Part shown: positions 15,935 to 24,619 of the stretch, piece after piece
Layout of the letters: each line of letters begins with the position of its first letter
Numbering within the stretch: the stretch's first letter is position 1
Source: Mucilaginibacter aquatilis
GTDB taxonomy: Bacteria > Bacteroidota > Bacteroidia > Sphingobacteriales > Sphingobacteriaceae
Assembly (NCBI RefSeq): GCF_009755275.1
Contig: NZ_WQLA01000005.1
Location: forward strand, 124,001 to 188,000
Length of the DNA stretch: 64,000 nucleotides
Reading direction: 5' to 3'
Program-made: the position numbers and the translations under genes
Notes under the pieces: generated by a model
Seen by the model: the letters and a program-made list of their open reading frames with translations, nothing else
What the model was told of the DNA's origin: nothing
The model's database searches: none

Positions 15935-16471
15935 TTATATTGCAACCTGTCCCGGTTGCGCCTTGCGCTTAAGCAAAAGTGCAGTAGCAACGGTTACTAC
16001 AAATGCTACTGGCAAAGGCTCAAGATAGGTCATGAGCATTAAACCAAGCGGATTGCTGTAAATCTTTTTCCAGTCTTCCATTTCCGCTATTTTTTTATTC
16101 AACTCAACCTGGCTTAACCCACTTTCTCGCGCTTGCTTCAGTTCATGCGCTGTAAACTTCTCCATAAAGTCGGGTACAAAAACGTAGTATTCAATCATCC
16201 AAACAACTACGTAAAAGGTGCAGCCAATTAAGGTAATAAGGCCGGCAATTTTAAAAGCCCGTAAAAAGGTTATGGCGCCATTGTTAAACTTATCTCTATA
16301 GTTTTTAACGCCTACATAGGCAAACGAAAAGGCAATGAGCATACCGGTGTAGCCAAGCAGCATGCTGCTTTCAAACTTAGCGCTCCTGTAGCAAGCTATG
16401 GTAGATGCTACCATAAACGAGGCTGCAATAATCCCGGCAATTACACCAAAGGTCCAGATGATTTTTTTCAT
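15935..16471 (-). CDS. DUF4199 family membrane protein
   Basis: 178 aa from the ATG at 16471; the TTG at 16495 is rejected. Four hydrophobic segments are visible (about 5-25, 35-55, 70-95 and 145-165), with a charged, helical loop at 100-140 (EKFTAHELKQARESGLSQVELNKKIAEMEDWKK region). The layout matches DUF4199, a family of unknown function in Bacteroidota. It lies downstream of the membrane-bound LuxR-type gene on the same strand, 154 bp apart. Confidence 0.75.
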   Translation of the reverse strand: MKKIIWTFGVIAGIIAASFMVASTIACYRSAKFESSMLLGYTGMLIAFSFAYVGVKNYRDKFNNGAITFLRAFKIAGLITLIGCTFYVVVWMIEYYVFVPDFMEKFTAHELKQARESGLSQVELNKKIAEMEDWKKIYSNPLGLMLMTYLEPLPVAFVVTVATALLLKRKAQPGQVAI

Positions 16472-16625
16472 GATTATATTATTTGAATAGCCCAAAATTC
16501 AATCAAAAGCTGCTAACAGGCTTCATACTTTAGGGTGATTTTGCAATTTGCGCCATTATATCATCCTTTATAACTATAAAACCATTCATCAAATAGCGCA
16601 GGCACCAGGCAAAAGATAATATCTT

Positions 16626-17096
16626 CTATTTAAGAATCCCCATGCGCTTTGCCTTGTCAACCGCCTGGGTACGACGCTTAACATCCAGTTTTTCAAACAA
16701 CCGTGCCGAATGTGTTTTTACCGTATTGAGCGATACGAATAATTTGCCTGCAATTTCAAGATTGCTTAGTCCCTCTGCCATTAACTCCAACACCTCAAGT
16801 TCGCGGCGGCTCATGTTAGTTTGCTGCAATGCTTCATCGTTAACTATAAAATTTTCATGGCTAACATATACCGGCTTTTCAACAATAATGGTTTTCTCTT
16901 TGGGCCGTGCCAGCTTAAGGGCAAGCCAAATACCTAAACCGGTAAATATAACCGCTATTAAACCGGCGTAAATTTCAAACGAATGCCTGATAATAATGAA
17001 TTTTAACTCAAGCCATTTGAGTACAAAAAGCATTACGGCCATGGCCAGGCCGTAAACAATACTTTGCTTGTGTGTTTTAATAAAACTGCTTATCAT
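16626..17096 (-). CDS. membrane-anchored LuxR-type DNA-binding protein
   Basis: 156 aa. Two hydrophobic helices (about 13-27 and 40-62) occupy the N-terminus, then a short linker ([15 protein letters not shown]), then a complete LuxR-type helix-turn-helix at about 92-156: [41 protein letters not shown], and VKRRTQAV. There is no receiver or ligand-binding domain, so DNA binding would be tied to the inner membrane. The gene is divergent from dinB and upstream of the DUF4199 gene. The signal and targets are unknown. Confidence 0.85.
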   Translation of the reverse strand: MISSFIKTHKQSIVYGLAMAVMLFVLKWLELKFIIIRHSFEIYAGLIAVIFTGLGIWLALKLARPKEKTIIVEKPVYVSHENFIVNDEALQQTNMSRRELEVLELMAEGLSNLEIAGKLFVSLNTVKTHSARLFEKLDVKRRTQAVDKAKRMGILK

Positions 17097-17179
17097 CAGT
17101 TGGATTCAAATAGTTAATTAAAATTATAAAGTTTTAAGCTTGAACGGAAAAGAAAATAAAACCAAGCTTAAGTCGTAAT

Positions 17180-17187
17180 TATATTTG
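17180..17187 (+). promoter_or_regulatory. -7 box of dinB
   Basis: TATATTTG ends 6 nt before the ATG at 17194, implying an almost leaderless transcript. No -33 TTG at the usual spacing. Confidence 0.55.
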
Positions 17188-17193
17188 CCAAAC

Positions 17194-18297
17194 ATGTCAA
17201 CAGCGCCTGCTTCATACCGTAAAATAATCCATATTGATATGGATGCGTTTTATGCATCGGTTGAACAGCGCGATAATCCTGAATATCGTAACAAGCCTAT
17301 TGCCGTTGGTGGGATGCCCGAAGGGCGGGGCGGTGTGGTGGCAACGGCAAGTTACGAGGCACGTAAGTTTGGTGTTAAGTCGGCCATGCCATCAAAAAAA
17401 GCCATACAATTATGCCCTGATGTAATCTTTGTGCGTCCACGTTTTAATGTTTACAAAGAAGTATCGAGACAGATACGTGAAATATTTTCGCGGTATACTG
17501 ATTTGATTGAACCTTTGTCGTTAGATGAAGCTTACCTCGACGTAACTGAAGATAAATTGGGCATTGGATCGGCCATTGAGGTAGCAACACAAATAAAGCA
17601 GGCTATTTTTAAGGAGTTACAGCTTACAGCATCAGCCGGAGTATCGATAAATAAGTTTGTGGCCAAAATAGCATCTGACATTAATAAGCCAAATGGCTTA
17701 AAGTTTATAGGCCCATCGTCAATAGAAGCCTTTATGGAACAACTGCCGGTTGAAAAATTTTTTGGTGTGGGTAAGGTTACTGCTCAAAAAATGAAAAACA
17801 TGGGCCTGCATACCGGCGCCGATTTAAAACAACTAACCGAGGAGGAAATGACCAAAAGGTTTGGAAAGCCCGGCAAGTTTTACTACCAAATTGTAAGGGG
17901 TATTGATGACCGGCCCGTACAACCCCACCGTGAAACAAAATCAATGGGTGCCGAAGATACTTTTGCTTATGACCTTACAGCATTGGATGAAATGGAAACG
18001 GAGTTAGACAAGATTGCGCAAACCGTTGCCAACCGGCTTGATAAGTATGGGCTTAAAGGCCGAACCGTAACACTTAAAGTTAAATACAGCAGCTTTAAAC
18101 AAATCACCCGCAATCAATCATTCACTCAACCTGTGGGCGATGCCGGTACACTTGCGCAAACAGCCAAACAGTTACTTGCCGCAACAGATATTAACGATGT
18201 ACGGATACGCTTGCTGGGTATTTCGGTATCAAACTTTGGTCCTTTGGTTACAAAAACAAGAGGCGACGAACCAACAGATCAATTAAAGTTGTTTTAA
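17194..18297 (+). CDS. dinB: DNA polymerase IV (Y family)
   Basis: Error-prone translesion polymerase, 367 aa. Start is the ATG at 17194; a TTG three codons earlier is part of the promoter box. Catalytic residues are visible: DMDAFYASVE, and SLDEAYLDVT with the paired acidic residues. SAGVSINKFVAKIASDINKPNGL and the helix-hairpin-helix region FFGVGKVTAQKM follow. The C-terminal end QLKLF fits the Q-L-x-L-F clamp-binding motif that ties it to DNA polymerase III beta. No LexA-like site was noticed. Confidence 0.96.
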   Translation: MSTAPASYRKIIHIDMDAFYASVEQRDNPEYRNKPIAVGGMPEGRGGVVATASYEARKFGVKSAMPSKKAIQLCPDVIFVRPRFNVYKEVSRQIREIFSRYTDLIEPLSLDEAYLDVTEDKLGIGSAIEVATQIKQAIFKELQLTASAGVSINKFVAKIASDINKPNGLKFIGPSSIEAFMEQLPVEKFFGVGKVTAQKMKNMGLHTGADLKQLTEEEMTKRFGKPGKFYYQIVRGIDDRPVQPHRETKSMGAEDTFAYDLTALDEMETELDKIAQTVANRLDKYGLKGRTVTLKVKYSSFKQITRNQSFTQPVGDAGTLAQTAKQLLAATDINDVRIRLLGISVSNFGPLVTKTRGDEPTDQLKLF

Positions 18298-18304
18298 ATG
18301 TGGA

Positions 18305-18895
18305 ATGGCTCCGTTAAACTATTCAACAAAAGCAATGTTTAGCTATTCAATGCGCTTATCTATTCTTTTTTGGCTGCTCACAATTTGGTTTAGCTCAATT
18401 TACACATTTACTTTTGCCCAGGCCCGAAATAGTATAGGTATAGGCGCCGGACTAAGTCAACCCTTAGCACATGGCTACAAACCCGGGCGCGACCGCATTT
18501 TGCAAGCTAACTTTTTTGCCCGTAATAAATTCTCGGCGATGACGGTAATTGGCCTTGAAGGAATTAAGAAAAGCGGTGGGCAGGAAACTAATACGGCATT
18601 CTTAAATCTGTCGGCAAAATACTATCTAGGCTATTCAATAGCAGCTTTTGCCGGGCCATCTTTATATGTAAGGGGAAACGACAAAGGTGTAGTTGGCCCG
18701 GGTGCAAGCCTTGGCTTAGCTTACGACTGGCCGTTTGACACTTACAGCAGTGTAGAGTTGTCGTTACGTACAGATGTACTACCCAAGTACCTTGAAACTC
18801 CGGCCTTAGTTGGATTAAGAGTAGCTTATAAGTTTAGTTTTAAAAAAAGACAAGGCAAATACCGTGTGCCCGAAGACGATGATTTATTAAGATAA
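18305..18895 (+). CDS. small secreted or outer-membrane beta-barrel-like protein
   Basis: 196 aa from 18305. An ATG at 18350 gives a more standard signal peptide (basic start, hydrophobic run, cleavage after FAQA), so the mature protein is the same either way. The mature part alternates hydrophobic and polar residues with many Gly and aromatic residues (GIGAGLSQPLAHG, YKFSF near the end), as in small outer-membrane barrels. It ends with a short charged tail. It lies 7 bp after dinB and may be co-transcribed. Function unknown. Confidence 0.72.
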   Translation: MAPLNYSTKAMFSYSMRLSILFWLLTIWFSSIYTFTFAQARNSIGIGAGLSQPLAHGYKPGRDRILQANFFARNKFSAMTVIGLEGIKKSGGQETNTAFLNLSAKYYLGYSIAAFAGPSLYVRGNDKGVVGPGASLGLAYDWPFDTYSSVELSLRTDVLPKYLETPALVGLRVAYKFSFKKRQGKYRVPEDDDLLR

Positions 18896-18980
18896 ATTCA
18901 GTTTATATCTTTACAAATACAGCATAGATAAAAACTATAAGCCATAAATTATTAGAATGAAATGAGCTGGTATTTTGATG

Positions 18981-18988
18981 TATATTTG
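18981..18988 (+). promoter_or_regulatory. -7 box of ahpC
   Basis: TATATTTG, an exact TAnnTTTG match, 25 nt before the ATG at 19014. The -33 element is weak. Confidence 0.5.
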
Positions 18989-19013
18989 TGAACATTATAA
19001 CAAAACATACATT

Positions 19014-19559
19014 ATGATAACAGTTGGCGAAAAATTCCCTTCGTTTAATAAAAAAGCAGTAGTTAGCATTGAAAAAGGCAAAGAGTTTGAAGATATCACT
19101 TCAGAGTTCCTTGTTAACGATGATAACGTTTGGACAGTAATGTTTTGGTGGCCAAAAGACTTTACTTTTGTATGCCCTACAGAAATTGCTGAATTTAACA
19201 AAGCATACGGTGAATTCCGTGATCGTGATGCACGTTTAATTGGTGCTTCAACTGATTCAGAATTTGTTCACGCTGCATGGAGAAGAGATCACGAAGATTT
19301 ACGTGACCTTAAATTCCCTATGTTGGCTGATACTTCAAAATCGTTAGCTGAAGACTTAGGCATTTTAGAACCTACCGAAAAAATTGCTTACCGCGCTACT
19401 TTTATCGTTGATCCAACCGGTGTTGTACGTTGGGTGTGTGTTAACGATTTAAACGTTGGCCGTAACGTAAAAGAAGTTTTACGCGTACTTGACGGTTTAC
19501 AAACCGACGAACTTTGCCCTTGTAACTGGGAAAAAGGTCAGGAAACTTTAACTGCATAA
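19014..19559 (+). CDS. ahpC: AhpC/Prx1-type peroxiredoxin
   Basis: Thiol peroxidase that reduces hydrogen and organic peroxides; 181 aa from the ATG at 19014, since the upstream extension to 18975 spans the promoter. The peroxidatic Cys is C54 in KDFTFVCPTEI, and the C-terminal Cys pair (C168 and C170 in LCPCNW) supplies the resolving thiol. No signal peptide; cytoplasmic. The next gene is an AhpD-like protein, a known partner that can recycle AhpC in other bacteria. Codon use looks highly expressed, like the ribosomal genes. Confidence 0.94.
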   Translation: MITVGEKFPSFNKKAVVSIEKGKEFEDITSEFLVNDDNVWTVMFWWPKDFTFVCPTEIAEFNKAYGEFRDRDARLIGASTDSEFVHAAWRRDHEDLRDLKFPMLADTSKSLAEDLGILEPTEKIAYRATFIVDPTGVVRWVCVNDLNVGRNVKEVLRVLDGLQTDELCPCNWEKGQETLTA

Positions 19560-19573
19560 GTTAATACATAATA

Positions 19574-19613
19574 CAATCCCCGTGACTTAACTTTTACGGG
19601 GATTGTTGTTTTT
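19574..19613 (+). terminator. intrinsic terminator after ahpC
   Basis: CAATCCCCGT (19574-19583) pairs with ACGGGGATTG (19596-19605), then a T-rich run. Confidence 0.85.
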
Positions 19614-19640
19614 GGTCGGGAGCAAATGTATTCCCACTTA

Positions 19641-19727
19641 TCATTTGGACCATCGGGAGAAATCCTGCTAGAGCGGACCCTGTTTTTCATAATGAACAAG
19701 ATTTCTCTCTATCGTTTGAAATGACAT
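19641..19727. repeat. imperfect palindromic intergenic repeat
   Basis: Arms of about 25 bp (19641-19664 and 19700-19726) are inverted copies, with a perfect core GAGAAATC/GATTTCTC and outer matches TCATTT/AAATGA. The right arm, with GATTTCTC and GAAATGACA, has the style of dispersed repeats seen in Sphingobacteriales. It may be a REP- or MITE-like relic. Confidence 0.55.
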
Positions 19728-19786
19728 GTCTTATTAACGGGAATTAAAAATTAACTATTCTCTACATCACCTAAAAAAATAATACC

Positions 19787-20371
19787 ATGAGCGAAAGCAC
19801 CGAAGTAATACAAGAACTACTGCAAAGCGTTGCAGTTGATAAAGACTACCGTACCGAAAGTTTAACCCTGCTGGAGAAAGGCGAATCACGCTACCTGCGC
19901 GATTTAAAGCTGAACTTAAGCAGTACACTTACCTCTGAGCATTTAAGCACCAAAGAATGTGCTTTAATTGCTTTAAGCACTGCTATTAACAACAACAACA
20001 AGCCGCTCACCATTTACTTTACTAAGTATGCTGAAGAGCAGGGTGCTACTGCTGCTGAAACAGGAGAGGCTGCAGGCTGTGCATCATTATTGGCATCAAA
20101 CAATATATTTTACCGTTTTCGTCATTTTACGCAAAAAGAAAAGTATACCCAGATACCTGCACGTATACGTATGCAGCTGATGATGAAACCCGTAACCGGT
20201 AAAGAGTTTTTTGAGTTGATGAGCTTAGCTATTTCGGCTGTTAATGGTTGTGAAATGTGTGTAAATGCTCATGAAGACTCATTAATTAAATTAGGAACTA
20301 CCGAAGAGCGTATTTTTGACGCTGTACGTATATCCTCATTAGTAACGTCAGCAGGCAAAATAATTTTCTAA
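19787..20371 (+). CDS. AhpD-like alkylhydroperoxidase
   Basis: 194 aa, all-helical carboxymuconolactone-decarboxylase/AhpD fold. The active-site segment is NGCEMCVNAHE with C155-x-x-C158 and the following His, as in AhpD, where the Cys pair relays electrons to AhpC. Another helix carries the family-like ECALIALSTAI. It follows ahpC by 227 bp that contain a terminator and a repeat, so it likely has its own promoter. The pairing supports an AhpC-AhpD peroxide defence function in place of AhpF, though ahpF may lie elsewhere. Confidence 0.88.
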   Translation: MSESTEVIQELLQSVAVDKDYRTESLTLLEKGESRYLRDLKLNLSSTLTSEHLSTKECALIALSTAINNNNKPLTIYFTKYAEEQGATAAETGEAAGCASLLASNNIFYRFRHFTQKEKYTQIPARIRMQLMMKPVTGKEFFELMSLAISAVNGCEMCVNAHEDSLIKLGTTEERIFDAVRISSLVTSAGKIIF

Positions 20372-20388
20372 CAAAAATGTTACGTAAT

Positions 20389-20427
20389 AAAAAGGGGTGG
20401 TTCACACAGTGAAACCACCCCTTTTTA
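20389..20427 (+). terminator. intrinsic terminator after the AhpD-like gene
   Basis: A long stem, AAAAAGGGGTGGTTCAC paired with GTGAAACCACCCCTTTTT (one bulged base), ends in a T-run. Confidence 0.9.
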
Positions 20428-20452
20428 ATTCTATCGTTAAATACGCTTGTTT

Positions 20453-20506
20453 TTAATTAAAAGTAAAGCTATATTTATAACCAAGATTAAACGTTCTTTT
20501 AGCAGG
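20453..20506 (-). pseudogene. possible remnant of an outer-membrane barrel C-terminus
   Basis: On the minus strand a stop-to-stop stretch reads PAKRTFNLGYKYSFTFN and ends in TAA. Alternating aromatic residues with a near-terminal Phe are typical of the last strand of outer-membrane proteins. An in-frame TAG lies directly upstream and no barrel precedes it. It could be a decayed gene end or chance. Confidence 0.25.
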
Positions 20507-20570
20507 CTATCTGTTTCAACCAGGTTAGCAAGCTTTGAGAATAAACAAACAACAATTTAATTGTTTTTTT

Positions 20571-20609
20571 AAGCCGTTCTGCATGACTCCAGAACGGCTT
20601 TTATTTTTC
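20571..20609 (+). terminator. hairpin before the emrB stop
   Basis: AAGCCGTTCT (20571-20580) pairs with AGAACGGCTT (20591-20600). T-runs flank it on the + strand, so it would act on + transcripts. It does not give a U-run for the minus-strand emr operon. Confidence 0.5.
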
Positions 20610-20612
20610 TCT

Positions 20613-22160
20613 TTAGTGAGCGTCGGCAACCGGTTTTAAGTTCTTTTTAAACGGCTGCAAATACAGTAACGGTATTGAAAACAGCATTACCAGCCCGGTA
20701 AGCCAATAGGCGTCATCATAAGTAAGCAACATAGCCTGTTTAGTTATTGTACCTTCCATAGCTGCGTAAGCCATTTTGGTTGCATCTAACATACTTTTGC
20801 CATGTGCCATAAAATTATGAATCATACCCTGCAGGCGTTCGTTAAATGCAGGGTTATACTCGTTTATGTTAACCAATAGGTTGTTGCGGTGCCCTTGCTG
20901 CCTGATGTGTATAATAGTTGTTAAGGCTGCAATACCAAACGAACCTCCTAACTGACGCATCATATTATTCAAACCTGCACCCTGCCCTATCTCAGCACCT
21001 TTAAGGTCTGATATTGCCAGTGTAGTTAACGGTACAAATAATAACGCCATACCTACACCGCGGATAGCCAACGGTACAAAGAAGTCGCCCTCACCGGTTT
21101 GCAGGGTAGAGTTACTGAGCATGTGGGTAAACACAAAGAACAGGAACATACCTACAGTAGCCATAAATTGCGCCGGCACCCCTTTATTAAGCATTTTACC
21201 TACAAAAGGCATCATTACAATGGTAAATAATCCACCTGGGAATAAAAGCTCACCGGTTTGCTGCGCTGAAAATCCTAGCAAAGCCTGACAAAATATAGGG
21301 AACACAAACACCGAACCGTACAAGCCAAAGCCTAAAATAAACGAGGTAAACATACCTATGGCAAAGCTACGGTGCCGCATGATGCCAAAGTTTACTATAG
21401 GGTGATCGGTTGTGAGCTCGCGCCATATGAATAGTAACACACCTACTACTGATGTTGCAGTTAATGCGGTGATGTATGGTGTTGCAAACCAATCTTCTGA
21501 TTCACCTTTCTCCAAAATGGTTTGCAAACTACCCACTGCAACGGCAAGTAATAAAATACCCCACCAGTCAATAGGCTTATCGCGCCCGGTGCGTGGCGTT
21601 TTGCGTACATACATTATGGTAAATATGGCTGCAAGAATACCTACCGGAATATTTACATAAAATATCCACGGCCATGAGTAATGATCGGTTATATAACCGC
21701 CAATAGTTGGGCCCACCGTTGGACCTACTACCGCGCCTAAACCAAATAATGCAGTTGCTGTACCCACCTGCTCGCGCGGCCAAGTTTCAAGCAATATAGC
21801 TTGCGAGGTTGATATTAAGCCCCCACCAGCCATACCCTGCAAAATTCGGAAGATAACCAGCTCAGCCAAACTGGTTGCATTACCACATAAGAATGAGGCA
21901 ATGGTAAAAATCACAATAGAGGCTAAAAAGTAATTTTTCCGCCCAAAAAAACTACCCAGCCAACCCGACATAGGCAGAATAATTACGTTAGCTACGGCAT
22001 AGCCCGTGGTAATCCAGGCTACGTCCTCTAACGTGGCACCAAGATTACCTTGTATGGTTGGCAAGGATACGTTTACAATAGTGGTATCAATCAGCTCCAG
22101 TAAAGAAGCTGTAATTACCGTAATGGTAATGATCCACTTTTTAAATCCTACTTCGGCCAT
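20613..22160 (-). CDS. emrB: DHA2-type MFS drug efflux permease (EmrB-like)
   Basis: Inner-membrane proton-driven exporter, 515 aa with 14 predicted helices. Family motifs include LLELIDTTIVNVSLP in helix 1 (motif D1), GSFFGRKNYF in the first cytoplasmic loop (motif A) and GAVVGPTVGPTIGGYI in helix 5 (motif C of antiporters). It is last of a four-gene operon, 5 bp after emrA, with TolC-like and TetR genes upstream. With the adaptor and outer-membrane factor it should form a tripartite pump. Substrate unknown. Confidence 0.95.
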   Translation of the reverse strand: MAEVGFKKWIITITVITASLLELIDTTIVNVSLPTIQGNLGATLEDVAWITTGYAVANVIILPMSGWLGSFFGRKNYFLASIVIFTIASFLCGNATSLAELVIFRILQGMAGGGLISTSQAILLETWPREQVGTATALFGLGAVVGPTVGPTIGGYITDHYSWPWIFYVNIPVGILAAIFTIMYVRKTPRTGRDKPIDWWGILLLAVAVGSLQTILEKGESEDWFATPYITALTATSVVGVLLFIWRELTTDHPIVNFGIMRHRSFAIGMFTSFILGFGLYGSVFVFPIFCQALLGFSAQQTGELLFPGGLFTIVMMPFVGKMLNKGVPAQFMATVGMFLFFVFTHMLSNSTLQTGEGDFFVPLAIRGVGMALLFVPLTTLAISDLKGAEIGQGAGLNNMMRQLGGSFGIAALTTIIHIRQQGHRNNLLVNINEYNPAFNERLQGMIHNFMAHGKSMLDATKMAYAAMEGTITKQAMLLTYDDAYWLTGLVMLFSIPLLYLQPFKKNLKPVADAH

Positions 22161-22165
22161 TTTAA

Positions 22166-23227
22166 TTAGTCTTTTATAGAAACCGATACGTTTACGCTCA
22201 TACCAGCGCGCAGCTTGTCTAAAGTTTCTTTGTTAGCATTAATTTTTATTTTTACCGGTACACGCTGAACTACTTTTACAAAGTTACCGGTAGCGTTATC
22301 TGGCGGCAGAAGTGAAAAGCGTGCGCCTGTAGCAGGAGAAAAATTATACACCGAACCTTCCAACTCTAAATCAGGGAACGCGTCAACCTCAACTTTAACT
22401 TTTTGGCCGTTACGCAAGTGCTCTAACTGGGTTTCTTTAAAATTGGCGGTAATGTACAAGCTATTGTCATTAACTACCGAAAACAAGGTTTGACCTGCTT
22501 GTACCAACTGACCAATTTGTACACTCTTTTTAGAGGTAATACCACTGGCAGGAGCATTAATAGTAGTATAGCTTAATTGTAGCTTAGCAAAATCAACATC
22601 AGCCTGGCGGGCATCAACGCCTGTGTTAGTAACCTTTAATTGTTTGCGGGTTGTGTTAACCTGCTCTTGTGCTGCTTTATACTGGTCTTGCGCCGCTTTA
22701 TAGTTAGCGCGGGCAACGTCCAGGTCAGACTTTGCCTGATCAAATTGCTGCTGGGTAATTGAACCATCTTTTACCAGGTTAGCATAGCGGGCATAATCTT
22801 TCTGAGTTTTCTCCAGCTTTGAAGCTGCCGAGGTTACCTCAGCTTTAGCGCTGGCCGAGTTAGCCTGTGTAGTAAAAATTTGTGACTGGCCAACACCAAC
22901 GTTAGCGCCCGCACCTTGCTGGGAAGCCTGTGCCTGCTCTAATTTAACTTTGTAATCGCGGTCGTCAATTTTAACCAGTTCCTGGCCTTTGTTTACGTGT
23001 TGGTTATCTTCAAAAAATATGCTGTCAACATATCCGCCAACACGTGCCACAACCGGGCTTATATCAGCATCAATCTGAGCATCATCTGTATCCTCGTGCT
23101 TGCTGGCATAAATGTATTCCTTTACGCCAAATATTGCGCCACCAATCAGAACGATGGCTAATATAATAGGAATAACCTTATTAGGTTTCTTTTTCTCTTC
23201 CTGTTGTATTTCTTGTTCTTGTGCCAT
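22166..23227 (-). CDS. emrA: HlyD-family membrane fusion protein (EmrA-like)
   Basis: Periplasmic adaptor of the pump, 353 aa. An N-terminal helix (about residues 18-37) anchors it; then a biotinyl-lipoyl-like half (DDAQIDADISPVVARVGGYV), a long coiled coil (about 90-210, many Gln, Ala and Lys) and the closing half (APASGITSKKSVQIGQ). The C-terminus is a beta-barrel domain. Located between the TolC-like gene and emrB, 24 and 5 bp apart, confirming the operon. Confidence 0.94.
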   Translation of the reverse strand: MAQEQEIQQEEKKKPNKVIPIILAIVLIGGAIFGVKEYIYASKHEDTDDAQIDADISPVVARVGGYVDSIFFEDNQHVNKGQELVKIDDRDYKVKLEQAQASQQGAGANVGVGQSQIFTTQANSASAKAEVTSAASKLEKTQKDYARYANLVKDGSITQQQFDQAKSDLDVARANYKAAQDQYKAAQEQVNTTRKQLKVTNTGVDARQADVDFAKLQLSYTTINAPASGITSKKSVQIGQLVQAGQTLFSVVNDNSLYITANFKETQLEHLRNGQKVKVEVDAFPDLELEGSVYNFSPATGARFSLLPPDNATGNFVKVVQRVPVKIKINANKETLDKLRAGMSVNVSVSIKD

Positions 23228-23251
23228 TTTGTTATTGCGTTGTAGAGTATT

Positions 23252-24619
23252 TTATTTAGTAAGTTTTCCGGTTGCTTTTAAAAGGTTGTAGTAGGCTAAT
23301 CCGGCATCGGCCTTGGCCAGTTCCAGATTAATTTGCGCCTGGTAGAGTAGGGTCTCGGCATCAGCACGATCGGTAGCTGATGCTGTACTGTTTGCATATT
23401 TTGAAGTCAATATGCGGTTGTTTTCATTTGCCTGCGCTATTGATGTTTCAAGCAGCTTTATTTTATCTACTGCCTTCATATAGTTTTGATAGCTTTGGTT
23501 AACCTCATTCTTAATATTATCGGTTATAATACCTTTATTAATCACAGTTTCCTCGCGTTGTATGCGGGCTTCATTAACCTTGTTTTTGTTGGTCCATAAA
23601 GAGCCGAAGTTCCATGATAGTGCTAAACCTGCAGTAAGCGGAGTAATATACTTACCACTGTTAGGCAGCGGATTGGCCGATGCATTAACATAATATAAAC
23701 CTGCAGTTGCAGCAAGGGTTGGCAGCTTTTCGGCCTGAATGTTTTTGATGTTTACATCAGCATATTTGGTACGCAAGTCCTGCTGCTTCAATTCCTCACG
23801 AATAGAGAGGGCGCTGTCGCGGTAGCTTTGCAATGGAGCAACCGTGCGTTGTGCAACCGGAATTTGCGACACGTTTAATTGTGTTTCATCAGGCAGACCT
23901 AATAATATATTAAGGTTGTAGTTGATTACCTTACGGTTGTTTTCCAAATCAATACCGTTCAGTTCAATGTTTGAGCGCTGTAATTGAAAACGCAATACAT
24001 CATTTTTAGTAACCAGGCCTTGTTCAAAAAAACGTTGCGCCTGGTGTATTTGCTGATCTATTGACTTAAGGCTTTGTTCAACCACGCTTTTGCTTTGTAC
24101 AACACGGTACAAATCGTAGTAAGCATTTACAATGTTGTAAGCAATTTGCTCGCGGTCTTTTTCTACATCAAGTTTGGCCACATTAACCAGCAAATCGGTT
24201 GATTCTTTGGCGTAGCGAAAACGTCCGCCGCCATAGATAACCTCTTCAACTGATACAATGCCCAGGTTAGCATTTGCGCTTTTAGGGAGGCTTAATGATT
24301 CCTGACCAAGATTCAGCGTGTTTGCAGGTATTTGCGCCCTGCTGTACATAAAGCTTGCCGATGCAGTTGGCAGTGCTTTGTCTTTAGCCTGGTTGTACTG
24401 TGATACGGCCTGATCTATTTTTGATTGCGACAGTTTTAAGGTTTTGCTGTTTTCGAGGCCCAGCTTAATGGCCTCCTCCAGCGTCAACGTCCTTTCCTGG
24501 GCGTATGCTGTACTGCCAAACAGCATGCCCGTTGCAGCGGCTAAAATACCCAAACGTACCAATTTGGGCACCCGCTTAAAGGCGTAAGTGATAGTGGTTG
24601 TATTATTTAGCGTTGTCAT
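23252..24619 (-). CDS. TolC-family outer-membrane efflux protein
   Basis: 455 aa with a signal peptide (hydrophobic stretch ending AYAQE near residue 42). The mature part starts RTLTLEEAIKLGLENS, the standard opening of TolC-like proteins, and two helical repeats rich in Gln, Asn and Ala follow. It should form the outer-membrane duct for EmrAB. Its start overlaps the end of the TetR gene by 17 bp, so the two are coupled. Confidence 0.93.
   Translation of the reverse strand: MTTLNNTTTITYAFKRVPKLVRLGILAAATGMLFGSTAYAQERTLTLEEAIKLGLENSKTLKLSQSKIDQAVSQYNQAKDKALPTASASFMYSRAQIPANTLNLGQESLSLPKSANANLGIVSVEEVIYGGGRFRYAKESTDLLVNVAKLDVEKDREQIAYNIVNAYYDLYRVVQSKSVVEQSLKSIDQQIHQAQRFFEQGLVTKNDVLRFQLQRSNIELNGIDLENNRKVINYNLNILLGLPDETQLNVSQIPVAQRTVAPLQSYRDSALSIREELKQQDLRTKYADVNIKNIQAEKLPTLAATAGLYYVNASANPLPNSGKYITPLTAGLALSWNFGSLWTNKNKVNEARIQREETVINKGIITDNIKNEVNQSYQNYMKAVDKIKLLETSIAQANENNRILTSKYANSTASATDRADAETLLYQAQINLELAKADAGLAYYNLLKATGKLTK

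Noticed and set aside
20571..20600. Hairpin as terminator of the emr operon
   Set aside because: The T-runs are on the + strand, so the minus-strand transcript would have A after the stem.
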